Shown one piece after another: positions 55,555 to 63,438 of a stretch of 63,438 nt of DNA. The stretch's first letter is position 1, and each line of letters begins with the position of its first letter. A program made the position numbers and the translations under genes. The notes below the pieces were generated by a model, which did not search any database, was not told the DNA's origin, and saw only the letters and a list, made by a program, of their open reading frames with translations. The DNA is from an uncultured Prevotella sp. (GTDB lineage Bacteria > Bacteroidota > Bacteroidia > Bacteroidales > Bacteroidaceae), in NCBI GenBank assembly GCA_934254985.1, contig CAKQMS010000013.1, forward strand, positions 1 to 63,438, in the 5' to 3' direction.

Positions 55555-55593
55555 AATAATTTTGCTGTTTCAGATAGATTTTGTATTTTTGCA
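55555..55593 (+). promoter_or_regulatory. Promoter of serS; second copy of the 39-nt block
   Basis: TTTG (55561-55564), 19 nt, TATTTTTG (55584-55591). The block matches 8404-8442 at 37 of 39 positions, although the genes served are unrelated. Confidence 0.85.
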
Positions 55594-55640
55594 AGCAATA
55601 TCATTATTAATGGGTATAAATACAACAATATAATATAAGT

Positions 55641-56930
55641 ATGCTTACACTTAAACTCATCAGTGAGGAAACTGAACGCGTAATCAAAGGTCTTGAGAAG
55701 AAGCACTTCAATGGTGCTCGCGAGGCCATAGACAAAGTATTGGAATACGACAAAATCAGACGTGACGCACAACAGAAGTCTGACGCCACTAAGCAGCAGG
55801 CCAACCAGTTGGCTAAGAAGATTGGTCAGCTCATGAAGGCTGGCGACAAAGAGGCTGCTGAGCAGGCTAAGAACGAAGTTGCAAACCTCAAGGCTGAATG
55901 CAAAGCCATTGAGGAGATTATGGAGAAAGCTCAAGACGACTTGACACAGTTGCTCTGCCAGATACCTAACATTCCTAACGACGATGTTCCTGAAGGCAAG
56001 GATGCCTCTGACAACGTTGTGGTAAAGGAAGGTGGCGAAATGCCTAACCTACCTGAAGATGCTATGTGCCATTGGGATTTGTGCAAGAAGTACAACCTCA
56101 TCGACTTCGACCTTGGTGTAAAGGTCACAGGTGCTGGTTTCCCATTCTATATTGGCAAGATGGCTCGCTTCCAGAGAGCTCTCGAAGCTTTCTTCTTGGA
56201 GGAAGCTCGCAAGAGTGGCTACCTCGAGGTTCAGCCTCCATTCGTTGTCAATCAGGCAAGTGGCTACGGTACTGGTCAGCTTCCTGACAAGGAAGGTCAG
56301 ATGTATCATGCCAACCTCGACGACCTCTATCTCATCCCTACTGCCGAGGTTCCTGTAACAAATATCTTCCGCGATGTAATCCTCGACGAAAAGGATCTTC
56401 CTATCAAGCGTTGTGCTTACTCTGCTTGCTTCCGTCGTGAGGCTGGATCTTATGGCAAGGATGTTCGTGGCTTGAATCGTCTTCACCAGTTCGACAAGGT
56501 CGAGATTGTACGTATCGACAAGCCTGAGCACTCTTACGAGAGCTTGAAGGAAATGTTGGTTCACGTTGAGGGATTGCTCCAGAAGTTGGAGTTGCCTTAC
56601 CACATTCTCCGTCTCTGTGGTGGCGACATGAGCTTCACATCTTCTATCTGCTACGACTTCGAAGTTTGGAGCGCTGCTCAGAAGCGTTGGCTCGAGGTTT
56701 CTTCTGTATCTAATTTCGAAAGCTATCAGGCTAACCGCTTGAAGTGTCGCTATCGTCATACTGACGACAAGAAGATTGAGCTTTGCCACACCTTGAATGG
56801 TTCGGCTTTGGCTTTGCCTCGTATCGTTGCTGCCATCCTCGAAAACAATCAGACTCCAGAAGGCATCCGCGTGCCTAAGTGCTTGGTGCCTTATTGTGGC
56901 TTCGAGATGCTCGACGACAATAACTTCTAA
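55641..56930 (+). CDS. serS: Seryl-tRNA synthetase
   Basis: This 429-residue class II synthetase charges tRNA-Ser. It begins with the long antiparallel coiled-coil arm (about residues 20-105, rich in Lys/Glu/Ala: KIGQLMKAGDKEAAEQAKNEV region). The catalytic core follows with motif 2 (RFQRALEAFFLEEARKSGYLEVQPPFVV nearby), IPTAEVPVTN near 230, FRREAGSYGKDVRGLNRLHQFDKVE near 260 and motif 3 TLNGSALALPRIVAAILE near 395. The length is normal. It is a single-gene unit with promoter and terminator. Confidence 0.98.
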   Translation: MLTLKLISEETERVIKGLEKKHFNGAREAIDKVLEYDKIRRDAQQKSDATKQQANQLAKKIGQLMKAGDKEAAEQAKNEVANLKAECKAIEEIMEKAQDDLTQLLCQIPNIPNDDVPEGKDASDNVVVKEGGEMPNLPEDAMCHWDLCKKYNLIDFDLGVKVTGAGFPFYIGKMARFQRALEAFFLEEARKSGYLEVQPPFVVNQASGYGTGQLPDKEGQMYHANLDDLYLIPTAEVPVTNIFRDVILDEKDLPIKRCAYSACFRREAGSYGKDVRGLNRLHQFDKVEIVRIDKPEHSYESLKEMLVHVEGLLQKLELPYHILRLCGGDMSFTSSICYDFEVWSAAQKRWLEVSSVSNFESYQANRLKCRYRHTDDKKIELCHTLNGSALALPRIVAAILENNQTPEGIRVPKCLVPYCGFEMLDDNNF

Positions 56931-56947
56931 TTAAATCGTATATTGCA

Positions 56948-56997
56948 TGTTGAATGTTGAGAGATGGATTATTATGCTCTCAGCATTCAACATTTTT
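56948..56997 (+). terminator. Terminator after serS
   Basis: TGTTGAATGTTGAGAG (56948-56963) pairs with CTCTCAGCATTCAACA (56977-56992) with one mismatch, followed by TTTTTG. Confidence 0.88.
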
Positions 56998-57049
56998 GTT
57001 TTAACCGAAACATCAATACACAAATACTAAACAACCCAAAGAAACTGAA

Positions 57050-59395
57050 ATGAACAAGATTATCAAGAAAGTGCAATTCTCTGAAAAGGTATTCCTTTTC
57101 GAGATTGAAGCTCCGCTGATAGCAAAGAGCCGCAAAGCTGGCAACTTTGTCATTGTGCGTGTTGGCGAAAATGGCGAACGTATGCCTCTAACCATTGCTG
57201 ATGCCGACATCGAAAAAGGCACCATCACCATCGTTGTACAGGAGGTAGGATTGTCGTCAACTAAGCTCTGCAATCTCAACGAGGGCGACTTCATCACCGA
57301 CGTTGTTGGTCCGCTTGGCAACCCTACTCATATCGAGAAGTTTGGCACCGTTATCTGTGCCGGAGGTGGTGTTGGCGTAGCTCCAATGCTCCCTATTATC
57401 AAAGCTCTCAAAGCTGCAGGCAATAGAGTGCTCTCCGTTTTGGCAGGTCGCAACAAAGACTTGATAATCTTGGAAGACGAGGTTCGCAAAAATTCCGATG
57501 AGGTTATCATCATGACCGACGATGGCTCGGCTGGCGAAAAGGGTGTTGTCACTATCGGCATCGAAAAGCTCATCCAGCAGGAACACATCGACAAGGTGTT
57601 TGCCATTGGACCTCCTATCATGATGAAGTTCTGCTGCTTGCTCACACAGAAATACAACATTCCTACCGATGTCTCTCTCAACACCATCATGGTCGACGGC
57701 ACTGGTATGTGTGGTGCTTGCCGACTCACCATTGGTGGCAAAACAAAGTTCGTATGTATCGATGGTCCCGAGTTTGATGGAGCCTTGGTCGATTGGGACG
57801 AGATGTTCAAGCGCATGGGTACATTCAAGTCTGCTGAGCGCGAAGATATGGAACACTACGAAGAGCATTGCAAAGCCGTATTGGGCAGCAAGGTCACAAC
57901 CTCTGTCGACCACACTCCTTCTCAATACGATGAGTGCGACCCTGACGTGTCTTCTCTCACCAATCGCGATGCAGAATGGCGCAAGCAGCTTCGTGCCGAT
58001 ATGAAGCCAACAGAGCGAAAGATGATTGAGCGTGTGCAGATGCCTGAGCTCGACCCTGTTTATCGTGCCACCACTCGTTTGGAGGAAGTAAACATTGGTC
58101 TCACTCCCGAAATGGCGTTGCTCGAGGCTAAGCGTTGCCTTGACTGTGGCAAACCAACTTGCGTTGAGGGTTGTCCTGTCAACATCAATATTCCTTCGTT
58201 CATCAAAAACATCGAACGTGGCCATTTCCTCGATGCAGCTAAGGTTCTTAAGCAGACTTCTGCTCTTCCTGCTGTATGCGGACGTGTTTGTCCTCAAGAG
58301 AAACAATGCGAAAGCAAGTGTATCCACCTTAAGATGGGCGAAAAGCCTGTTGCAATAGGCTATCTTGAGCGTTTCGCTGCCGACTACGAGCGCGAGAGTG
58401 GCAACATTTCATTGCCTGAGTTGGCACCTGCCAATGGCTTCAAGGTAGCAGTAGTTGGTTCGGGTCCTTCGGGCTTGAGCTTTGCTGGCGACATGGCAAA
58501 GAAGGGCTACGATGTTCATGTCTTCGAGGCTCTTCACGAAATTGGTGGCGTATTGAAATACGGTATTCCTGAGTTCCGTTTGCCTAACAAGATTGTCGAC
58601 GTAGAGATTGAAAACCTCAAGAAGATGGGCGTTCACTTCACCACCGACTGCATCGTGGGCAAAACCATCACTGTCAACCAACTCGAGGCTGAAGGCTTCA
58701 AGGGCATCTTCGTTGGTTCGGGCGCAGGCTTGCCAAACTTCATGAATATCCCTGGCGAAAATGCCATCAACATCATGTCGTCTAACGAATACCTCACTCG
58801 TGTAAACCTCATGGATGCTGCCAATCCTCTCACCGACACTCCTATGAACCTTGGCAAAAAGGTTGTCGTTGTGGGCGGTGGAAACACAGCCATGGACTCT
58901 TGTCGCACAGCCAAGCGACTTGGTGCTGAGGTCACATTGGTTTATCGTCGTTCTGAAGCCGAAATGCCAGCTCGTCTCGAAGAGGTTAAGCATGCTAAGG
59001 AAGAGGGAATCAACTTCCTCACCCTTCACAATCCTAAGGAATACCTTGCCGACGAGAATGGTGCTGTAAAGGCAGCCGTGCTCGATGTCATGCAACTTGG
59101 CGAACCTGACGCAAGTGGTCGTCGTAGTCCTGTAGCCACAGGCAACACCATCACCATTGATTGCGACCAGGTTATTGTTGCCGTTGGTGTTTCTCCTAAC
59201 CCATTGGTGCCAAACTCTATCCAGGGCTTGCAGCTCGGTCGTAAAAACACCATCGCAGTCGACGACTCTATGAAGAGTTCTTGCGATTCCATCTATGCTG
59301 GTGGCGACATTGTTCGTGGTGGCGCAACTGTCATCCTCGCCATGGGCGACGGTCGTAGAGCAGCTCTCAACATGGACGAGGCTCTTAGAAAATAA
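57050..59395 (+). CDS. Nfn-like fusion: ferredoxin-NADP reductase-type flavoprotein joined to glutamate synthase small-subunit-type oxidoreductase
   Basis: This 781-residue protein fuses two flavoproteins. Residues 1-~290 form the PyrK/NfnA-like half: an FAD-binding beta barrel, an NAD-binding fold with VICAGGGVGVAPMLPIIKAL near 103, and a 2Fe-2S loop GTGMCGACRLTIGG with Cys221, Cys224 and Cys236. Residues ~320-781 form the GltD/NfnB-like half: cysteine motifs CLDCGKPTCVEGCP (Cys363, 366, 371, 375) and CGRVCPQEKQCESKC for 4Fe-4S centres, then dinucleotide folds VAVVGSGPSGLSFAGD and VVVVGGGNTAMDSCRTAKR. Automated annotation often calls it glutamate synthase. Nfn-type enzymes exchange electrons between NADH, NADPH and ferredoxin, which fits an anaerobe; gltB is not nearby. 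Confidence 0.93.
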   Translation: MNKIIKKVQFSEKVFLFEIEAPLIAKSRKAGNFVIVRVGENGERMPLTIADADIEKGTITIVVQEVGLSSTKLCNLNEGDFITDVVGPLGNPTHIEKFGTVICAGGGVGVAPMLPIIKALKAAGNRVLSVLAGRNKDLIILEDEVRKNSDEVIIMTDDGSAGEKGVVTIGIEKLIQQEHIDKVFAIGPPIMMKFCCLLTQKYNIPTDVSLNTIMVDGTGMCGACRLTIGGKTKFVCIDGPEFDGALVDWDEMFKRMGTFKSAEREDMEHYEEHCKAVLGSKVTTSVDHTPSQYDECDPDVSSLTNRDAEWRKQLRADMKPTERKMIERVQMPELDPVYRATTRLEEVNIGLTPEMALLEAKRCLDCGKPTCVEGCPVNINIPSFIKNIERGHFLDAAKVLKQTSALPAVCGRVCPQEKQCESKCIHLKMGEKPVAIGYLERFAADYERESGNISLPELAPANGFKVAVVGSGPSGLSFAGDMAKKGYDVHVFEALHEIGGVLKYGIPEFRLPNKIVDVEIENLKKMGVHFTTDCIVGKTITVNQLEAEGFKGIFVGSGAGLPNFMNIPGENAINIMSSNEYLTRVNLMDAANPLTDTPMNLGKKVVVVGGGNTAMDSCRTAKRLGAEVTLVYRRSEAEMPARLEEVKHAKEEGINFLTLHNPKEYLADENGAVKAAVLDVMQLGEPDASGRRSPVATGNTITIDCDQVIVAVGVSPNPLVPNSIQGLQLGRKNTIAVDDSMKSSCDSIYAGGDIVRGGATVILAMGDGRRAALNMDEALRK

Positions 59396-59451
59396 TCATT
59401 TCCGTAGGCTCACAGCCCTACTCAATTAATCCGTAATTATAGAAAAAATAG

Positions 59452-59811
59452 ATGTTATACACTATCTTATTGTTGGTATTGAGCAATATCTTCATGACAT
59501 TGGCTTGGTACGGACATCTTAAACTTCAACAAACAGGGGTCAGTTCAAACTGGCCTCTGTTTGGTGTTATTATATTCAGCTGGTTGATAGCGTTCTTCGA
59601 ATATTGCTGTCAGGTGCCAGCCAATCGTATAGGCTTCGTGGGCAACGGCGGACCCTTCACTCTTGTTCAGCTCAAGGTTATTCAAGAGTGCATTTCGCTT
59701 ATCGTCTTTGCCGTCATTGCTAACATGCTGTTCCAGGGCGAAGGTCTTCATTGGAATCATTTCGCAGCCTTTGCCTGCCTCATTGCCGCCGTCTATTTCG
59801 TATTTAAGTGA
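59452..59811 (+). CDS. DUF486 (DMT-type) small membrane protein
   Basis: This 119-residue protein has four membrane helices and the DUF486 pattern: LLVLSNIFMTLAWYGHLK at the start, PLFGVIIFSWLIAFFEYCCQVPANRIG near residue 36, FTLVQLKVIQECISLIVF near 70 and a final FAAFACLIAAVYFVFK. The family belongs to the drug/metabolite transporter superfamily by size and topology, but no substrate is known. It follows the Nfn-like gene by 56 nt. Its last codons coincide with the left arm of a palindromic element. Confidence 0.93.
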   Translation: MLYTILLLVLSNIFMTLAWYGHLKLQQTGVSSNWPLFGVIIFSWLIAFFEYCCQVPANRIGFVGNGGPFTLVQLKVIQECISLIVFAVIANMLFQGEGLHWNHFAAFACLIAAVYFVFK

Positions 59812-59940
59812 AGAACGAAGAATCAAATACCCTAGGGTTGGGTTCGGTGCAGCTCGGCTGCATCGCTTTCCCTCTTTCCCCTCTTTTCCCCCTTCTTACT
59901 ATTTGATTCTTCACTCTTCCCTCTTCACTCTTCACTTAAA
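59803..59940. repeat. 138-bp palindromic, MITE-like element overlapping the DUF486 stop
   Basis: The ends TTTAAGTGAA (59803-59812) and TTCACTTAAA (59931-59940) are complementary. Inside them GAAGAATCAAATA (59817-59829) pairs perfectly with 59900-59912. The right arm carries an extra ~14 bp of TTCACTC-type repeats. The middle has a CTAGG/GGTT segment, a small GCAGC-TCG-GCTGC hairpin and a ~60-nt polypyrimidine stretch (about 59866-59925). No coding potential is seen. Confidence 0.7.
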
Positions 59941-60027
59941 TTCCTCTTCCCTTTTTAGTTAAAGATACTAAACAATTTCTTTCTCTCATCTTTTTTCTTT
60001 ATCTTTGTTATTTCAAAAGTAAAAAAG

Positions 60028-61152
60028 ATGAATCTTAAAATATTAACCATCGCCATTGCGTTGTCTACAACCTTATCAGCCACAGCGCAAAAGAAAGGAA
60101 AAGTGAAAACAAAGCGACCTACCACCACCGCAGTAGAATCGCCAGGCCTTAAACTATACAAGTCAATGATACCATCTACAGCAAAACTCATGTTTGTAGA
60201 TAGCGTTGTTGTCGACAAAAAAGAGTTCTTGTCGCAGATACCTCTTATTTCTGAAGCAGGCAAACTCACCATGCGCGACGCCCACCACTCTCAATATCTC
60301 AACGAGTTTGGCGACCGTTGGATCTTTGCACATGGCGACAGCACCTCTTCAGCTCTTTATTCTGCCGACAAACTTGCCGACAAATGGTCTTCACCAACCC
60401 CACTCTTCAAGAAATCCGAAGGCGTAGAGCGTGCCAATTATCCATTCCTTATGGCTGATGGCGTAACGCTCTATTTCGCTGCTCAGGGCGAAAACTCCAT
60501 GGGCGGCTACGACATTTTCATGTCTACTTTCGACCTCGACAATGGAGTTTTCTATTCTCCTGAGAATATCGGCTTGCCATACAATTCCACAGCCAACGAC
60601 TATCTCCTTGCCATCGACGACATCAACCACCTCGGTTGGCTCGTCACCGACCGCCGTCAGCCTGAAGACAAGGTTTGCATCTACACCTTCGTACCTACAG
60701 CTTCGCGTCAAGGTTTCGAAGACACCAACCTCACCGACCATGAGATTGAGCGCTATTCCCGAATACTCAGCATCTCCGACACATGGAAGTTTGGCAACCG
60801 CAAAGCTGCCTTGGCAAAGCTTTCCGACATCAAAAAGCGAATAGCTTCCAAGATAGTAAAATCTCAGTCTTCCAATAAGTTCGTCGTCAACGACAACACC
60901 GTCTATTCTTCAGCCAACGATTTCAAATCACCTGCAGCTAAAGAGATGTATCGTCAATGGAAAGACAAAAAAAACACCTTCGAGTCATTAACTTCCAAAC
61001 TCGACGAAGCTCGCAAAAACTATCGTGAGTCTTCCAACAAATCGGCTGATGCCTACAAGATTCGCACCCTTGAAACCAAACAAGAGTCCTTATTCAATGA
61101 GATAAATCAATTAGAAAAAAACATTAGATCATCAGAACTAAACAATCATTAA
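60028..61152 (+). CDS. Exported protein with PD40/WD40-like segments and coiled-coil tail
   Basis: This 374-residue protein has a signal peptide (ending near SATA-Q), a basic linker, then a beta-propeller-like middle with at least one clear PD40 pattern (LYFAAQGENSMGGYDIFMSTFD near residue 150, summarised: GGYDIFMS). Repeated W/Y-containing strands follow (ADKLADKWSSPTPLF, NHLGWLVTDRRQPEDKVCIYTF). The C-terminal ~70 residues are Lys/Glu-rich and likely coiled coil. Such PD40-like domains occur in OmpA-like proteins of Bacteroidota, but no OmpA domain is present. A -7 box TATCTTTG is at 60000-60007. The nucleoside phosphorylase begins 2 nt after its stop, so both are co-transcribed. Confidence 0.82.
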   Translation: MNLKILTIAIALSTTLSATAQKKGKVKTKRPTTTAVESPGLKLYKSMIPSTAKLMFVDSVVVDKKEFLSQIPLISEAGKLTMRDAHHSQYLNEFGDRWIFAHGDSTSSALYSADKLADKWSSPTPLFKKSEGVERANYPFLMADGVTLYFAAQGENSMGGYDIFMSTFDLDNGVFYSPENIGLPYNSTANDYLLAIDDINHLGWLVTDRRQPEDKVCIYTFVPTASRQGFEDTNLTDHEIERYSRILSISDTWKFGNRKAALAKLSDIKKRIASKIVKSQSSNKFVVNDNTVYSSANDFKSPAAKEMYRQWKDKKNTFESLTSKLDEARKNYRESSNKSADAYKIRTLETKQESLFNEINQLEKNIRSSELNNH

Positions 61153-61154
61153 TC

Positions 61155-62036
61155 ATGGAAAAAAAACGTTTCGCAGAATCAGAATTGATAATCAACGAAG
61201 ATGGTAGCGTATTCCACCTTCATGTCAAACCAAAACAATTAGCCGACAAGGTAATCCTCGTTGGCGACCCAGGCAGAGTAAGTCTCGTAGCCTCACATTT
61301 CGAAACCAAAGAATGTGATATTCAAAGTCGTGAGTTCCACACCGTCACTGGCACCTATCAGGGCAAACGCATCACCGTATTGAGCACCGGCATCGGTTGC
61401 GACAATATAGACATCGTGATGAACGAGCTCGATGCTCTTGCCAACATCAATTTCAATACACGCTACGAGAACGACCAGCATCGCACCCTTCAGCTCGTGC
61501 GCATTGGCACCTGTGGCGGTTTGCAGGAATACACTCCTGTGGGCACCTTCGTTTGCTCGCAGACCTCAGTAGGCTTCGATGGCTTGCTCAATTTCTATGC
61601 CGGACGCAATCAGGTTTGCAACCTCGAACTCGAGCGCCAGCTCGTTGCTCATCTCGGTTGGACGGGCAACATGTGTCAGCCTTATCCTTACTCTATCGAT
61701 GCCGATAAAGAAATGGTAGAGCGCATTGCCAAAGACGATATGGTACGTGGAATCACCATAGCCTGTGGTGGCTTCTTCGGTCCTCAGGGTCGCGAACTCC
61801 GCATCCCTCTTGCCGACCCTCGTCAAAACGAGAAGGTAGAGTCGTTCTCTTACAACGGTCTCCACATCACCAACTTCGAAATGGAGAGCTCTGCCCTTGC
61901 TGGTCTTTCAGCCCTCATGGGTCACAAAGCCGTTACCTGCTGCATGGTTATTGCCAACCGTCGAATCAAGGAGGCTAACACAGGCTACAAAAACACCATC
62001 GACAAATTGATTAAAACTGTCCTCGACAGACTGTAA
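61155..62036 (+). CDS. Nucleoside phosphorylase (uridine/purine type)
   Basis: This 293-residue protein belongs to the PNP/UDP family, which splits nucleosides with phosphate into base and ribose-1-phosphate. Motifs are VILVGDPGRVSLVASHF near residue 34, the phosphate-site VLSTGIGCDNIDIVMNEL near 78, RIGTCGGLQEYTPVGTFV near 116 and the ribose/base site HITNFEMESSALAGLSALMGH near 238. The extended N-terminus and layout resemble Bacteroidota homologues annotated uridine phosphorylase, but base specificity is uncertain. It starts 2 nt after the exported protein and mnmE follows after 36 nt. Confidence 0.92.
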   Translation: MEKKRFAESELIINEDGSVFHLHVKPKQLADKVILVGDPGRVSLVASHFETKECDIQSREFHTVTGTYQGKRITVLSTGIGCDNIDIVMNELDALANINFNTRYENDQHRTLQLVRIGTCGGLQEYTPVGTFVCSQTSVGFDGLLNFYAGRNQVCNLELERQLVAHLGWTGNMCQPYPYSIDADKEMVERIAKDDMVRGITIACGGFFGPQGRELRIPLADPRQNEKVESFSYNGLHITNFEMESSALAGLSALMGHKAVTCCMVIANRRIKEANTGYKNTIDKLIKTVLDRL

Positions 62037-62072
62037 TCTCACAAAATAATATCCTTACATTTTTTTATTTGA

Positions 62073-63438
62073 ATGACAATCATCGATACCAACGATACTA
62101 TTTGCGCAATGGCCACTCCTGCAGGAGGGGCCATTGGCATTGTTAGAATATCAGGCTCTAAAGCCATCGATATAGCAAACTCGCTTTTCTCACCTAAAAA
62201 CAAACTCGCCAACGCTCGCCCATCGTCGCTCTCCTATGGTCGCATCCTCGATGCTCATGGTCAGGAAATCGACGATGTTCTCGTATCTGTATTCCATGCT
62301 CCGCATTCCTATACAGGCGAAAACTCAGTCGAAATTTCTTGTCATGGCTCTCGCTACATCATGACCGAGATTCTCAAAGCGCTCATCCAATCGGGCTGCC
62401 GACAGGCAGAACCAGGCGAGTTTACAAAGCGTGCTTTCCTTAATGGCAAAATGGACTTGAGCCAAGCCGAAGCTGTTGCCGACCTCATTGCTTCCACCAA
62501 CAAAGCCACCCATACCATGGCAATGAGCCAATTAAAGGGTTGTTTTAGCGAAGAACTCAAAACGCTTCGCGCCCAACTACTTAAGCTCAACTCTCTACTT
62601 GAACTTGAACTCGACTTTAGCGACCATGAAGAACTTGAATTTGCCGACCGCACAGAACTCCTCAACCTCGTTAATCGTGCCGAGGGCAAAATCTCATCGC
62701 TTGCCAAATCTTTCGAAACAGGCGTTGCTCTTAAGCACGGCATCCCTGTAGCCATAGTTGGCAAAACCAACGTTGGCAAGAGTTCTCTCCTAAATATTCT
62801 TTTACACGAAGACAAAGCCATAGTTTCCGACGTTCATGGCACCACTCGCGACACCATCGAAGATTCTATCGACATCGATGGCGTAACATTCCGCTTCATC
62901 GACACTGCAGGCATTCGCCAAACCACCGACACCGTTGAGCAAATCGGCATCACCCGAACCTACAACAAAATCAGCGAAGCATCCATCGTTCTGTGGGTCG
63001 TCGACCAGCAACCTACCGAAGCCGAATACTCTGACATGCTACAAAAATGCGAAGGAAAGAAGCTCATTATCGTTAAGAATAAATGTGACATAGCTTATCC
63101 CTTCACACTATCTCATACCGACATTCCAAACGCAGAAATCAGCGCTAAAGCCAACATCGGCATCGATGCTCTCACATCCCTTCTCATCCAGGTTGCCGAC
63201 ATCCCTCAACTCACCGAGAATAGCATCATCGTCAACAACATCCGCCACTACGAAGCCTTAACTCGCGCCCTTGCCCATTTGGCTCGTGTTCGCGAAGCAT
63301 TCGACCTCGGACTTAGTGGCGACCTTATTTCCGAAGACCTTAAACTCGTGCTCATTGAGCTTGGCGACATCACGGGTGGCGCCATTTCGAGCCAAGAAAC
63401 TCTCAACAACATCTTCAGCCATTTCTGCATCGGAAAGT
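62073..63438 (+). CDS. mnmE: tRNA modification GTPase MnmE, lacking only the stop codon at the window edge
   Basis: The frame opens at the ATG 62073 (TIIDTNDTICAMATPAGGAIGIVRISG) and runs off the window. The N-terminal tetrahydrofolate-binding domain is followed by helices and the inserted G domain with P-loop GKTNVGKSS (from residue 230), DVHGTTRDTIED (G2), DTAGIRQ (G3) and KNKCD (G4). The last readable residues are FCIGK (451-455), the invariant MnmE C-terminus with the catalytic-region Cys, so the protein is complete except for its termination codon. MnmE with MnmG modifies U34 of certain tRNAs. It is probably in the same transcript as the nucleoside phosphorylase. Confidence 0.97.
   Translation, partial: MTIIDTNDTICAMATPAGGAIGIVRISGSKAIDIANSLFSPKNKLANARPSSLSYGRILDAHGQEIDDVLVSVFHAPHSYTGENSVEISCHGSRYIMTEILKALIQSGCRQAEPGEFTKRAFLNGKMDLSQAEAVADLIASTNKATHTMAMSQLKGCFSEELKTLRAQLLKLNSLLELELDFSDHEELEFADRTELLNLVNRAEGKISSLAKSFETGVALKHGIPVAIVGKTNVGKSSLLNILLHEDKAIVSDVHGTTRDTIEDSIDIDGVTFRFIDTAGIRQTTDTVEQIGITRTYNKISEASIVLWVVDQQPTEAEYSDMLQKCEGKKLIIVKNKCDIAYPFTLSHTDIPNAEISAKANIGIDALTSLLIQVADIPQLTENSIIVNNIRHYEALTRALAHLARVREAFDLGLSGDLISEDLKLVLIELGDITGGAISSQETLNNIFSHFCIGK

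Noticed and set aside
56049..56789. 246-codon open frame antisense to serS
   Set aside because: It overlaps the conserved synthetase core and lacks promoter and motif support.
57257..58327. 356-codon open frame antisense to the Nfn-like gene
   Set aside because: It lies wholly inside a strongly conserved gene; the open frame follows from that gene's codon pattern, and its protein has no recognisable fold or start signal.

Overview
This window reads as chromosomal DNA of a Bacteroidota member, order Bacteroidales, most like a gut or oral Prevotellaceae-type anaerobe. The evidence is a SusC/SusD pair, the Bacteroidota promoter form (TTTG, about 20 nt, TAnnTTTG) before many genes, almost no Shine-Dalgarno sequences, an HU-HIG type DNA-binding protein, a DUF4494 protein, reverse rubrerythrin, and an arabinose operon with a Nudix-type AraR. 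I see no phage, insertion sequence, integrase, CRISPR array or tRNA gene. The only structural RNA found is RNase P RNA on the minus strand. The species is not determined.

Layout. 1-3.3 kb: end of a SusC-type receptor and its SusD partner. 3.4-4.1 kb: HU-like protein, followed by an array of 22-bp repeats. 4.5-8.3 kb: a run of stress and redox genes (YaaA, thioredoxin, rubredoxin, HAD phosphatase, nitroreductase lipoprotein, Bcp peroxiredoxin). 8.4-10.8 kb: a tight CsgG plus three-lipoprotein operon. 10.8-15.8 kb: YkvA-like and membrane proteins, rnpB, an HtrA protease and a SulP transporter. 16.0-18.3 kb: a compact four-gene unit of an exported Lys-rich protein, HprK-like kinase, S26-type peptidase and PqqD-like protein; this is the best candidate for an undescribed system. 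18.3-20.1 kb: reverse rubrerythrin and an SGNH esterase with a pectinesterase-like tail. 20.2-24.6 kb: operon DUF4494-yggS-fur-like-purA-hisS. 24.7-27.9 kb: AraC-type regulator, dipeptidyl peptidase III, HEAT-like protein. 28.2-31.5 kb: an NPP phosphodiesterase and uxuA/uxuB for hexuronate catabolism. 31.8-37.7 kb: YitT protein, ABC-F ATPase, grpE-dnaJ, folC.

37.8-41.6 kb holds galM, an MFS sugar transporter and galK (galactose use). 41.7-53.6 kb is an L-arabinose locus: mutarotase lipoprotein, Na+/sugar symporter, AraR, araD, araA, araB, GH51 arabinofuranosidase, transketolase and rpiB. These genes would release arabinose from polymers, import it, convert it to xylulose-5-phosphate and feed it into the non-oxidative pentose phosphate pathway. 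With the SusCD pair, the SGNH esterase and uxuAB, this points to a plant-polysaccharide degrader. 53.8-63.4 kb: a lipoprotein, an outer-membrane beta-barrel, serS, an Nfn/GltD-like flavoprotein fusion, a DUF486 protein, a 138-bp palindromic element, a PD40-like exported protein, a nucleoside phosphorylase and mnmE, which lacks only its stop codon at the window edge.

Unexplained non-coding structure includes two intergenic arrays of the same degenerate 22-bp repeat 27 kb apart, and a 39-nt promoter block that is almost identical upstream of the CsgG operon and serS. There is also a palindrome with a third half-site upstream of the HEAT-like gene, and a perfect 16-bp-arm hairpin inside the arabinose operon.
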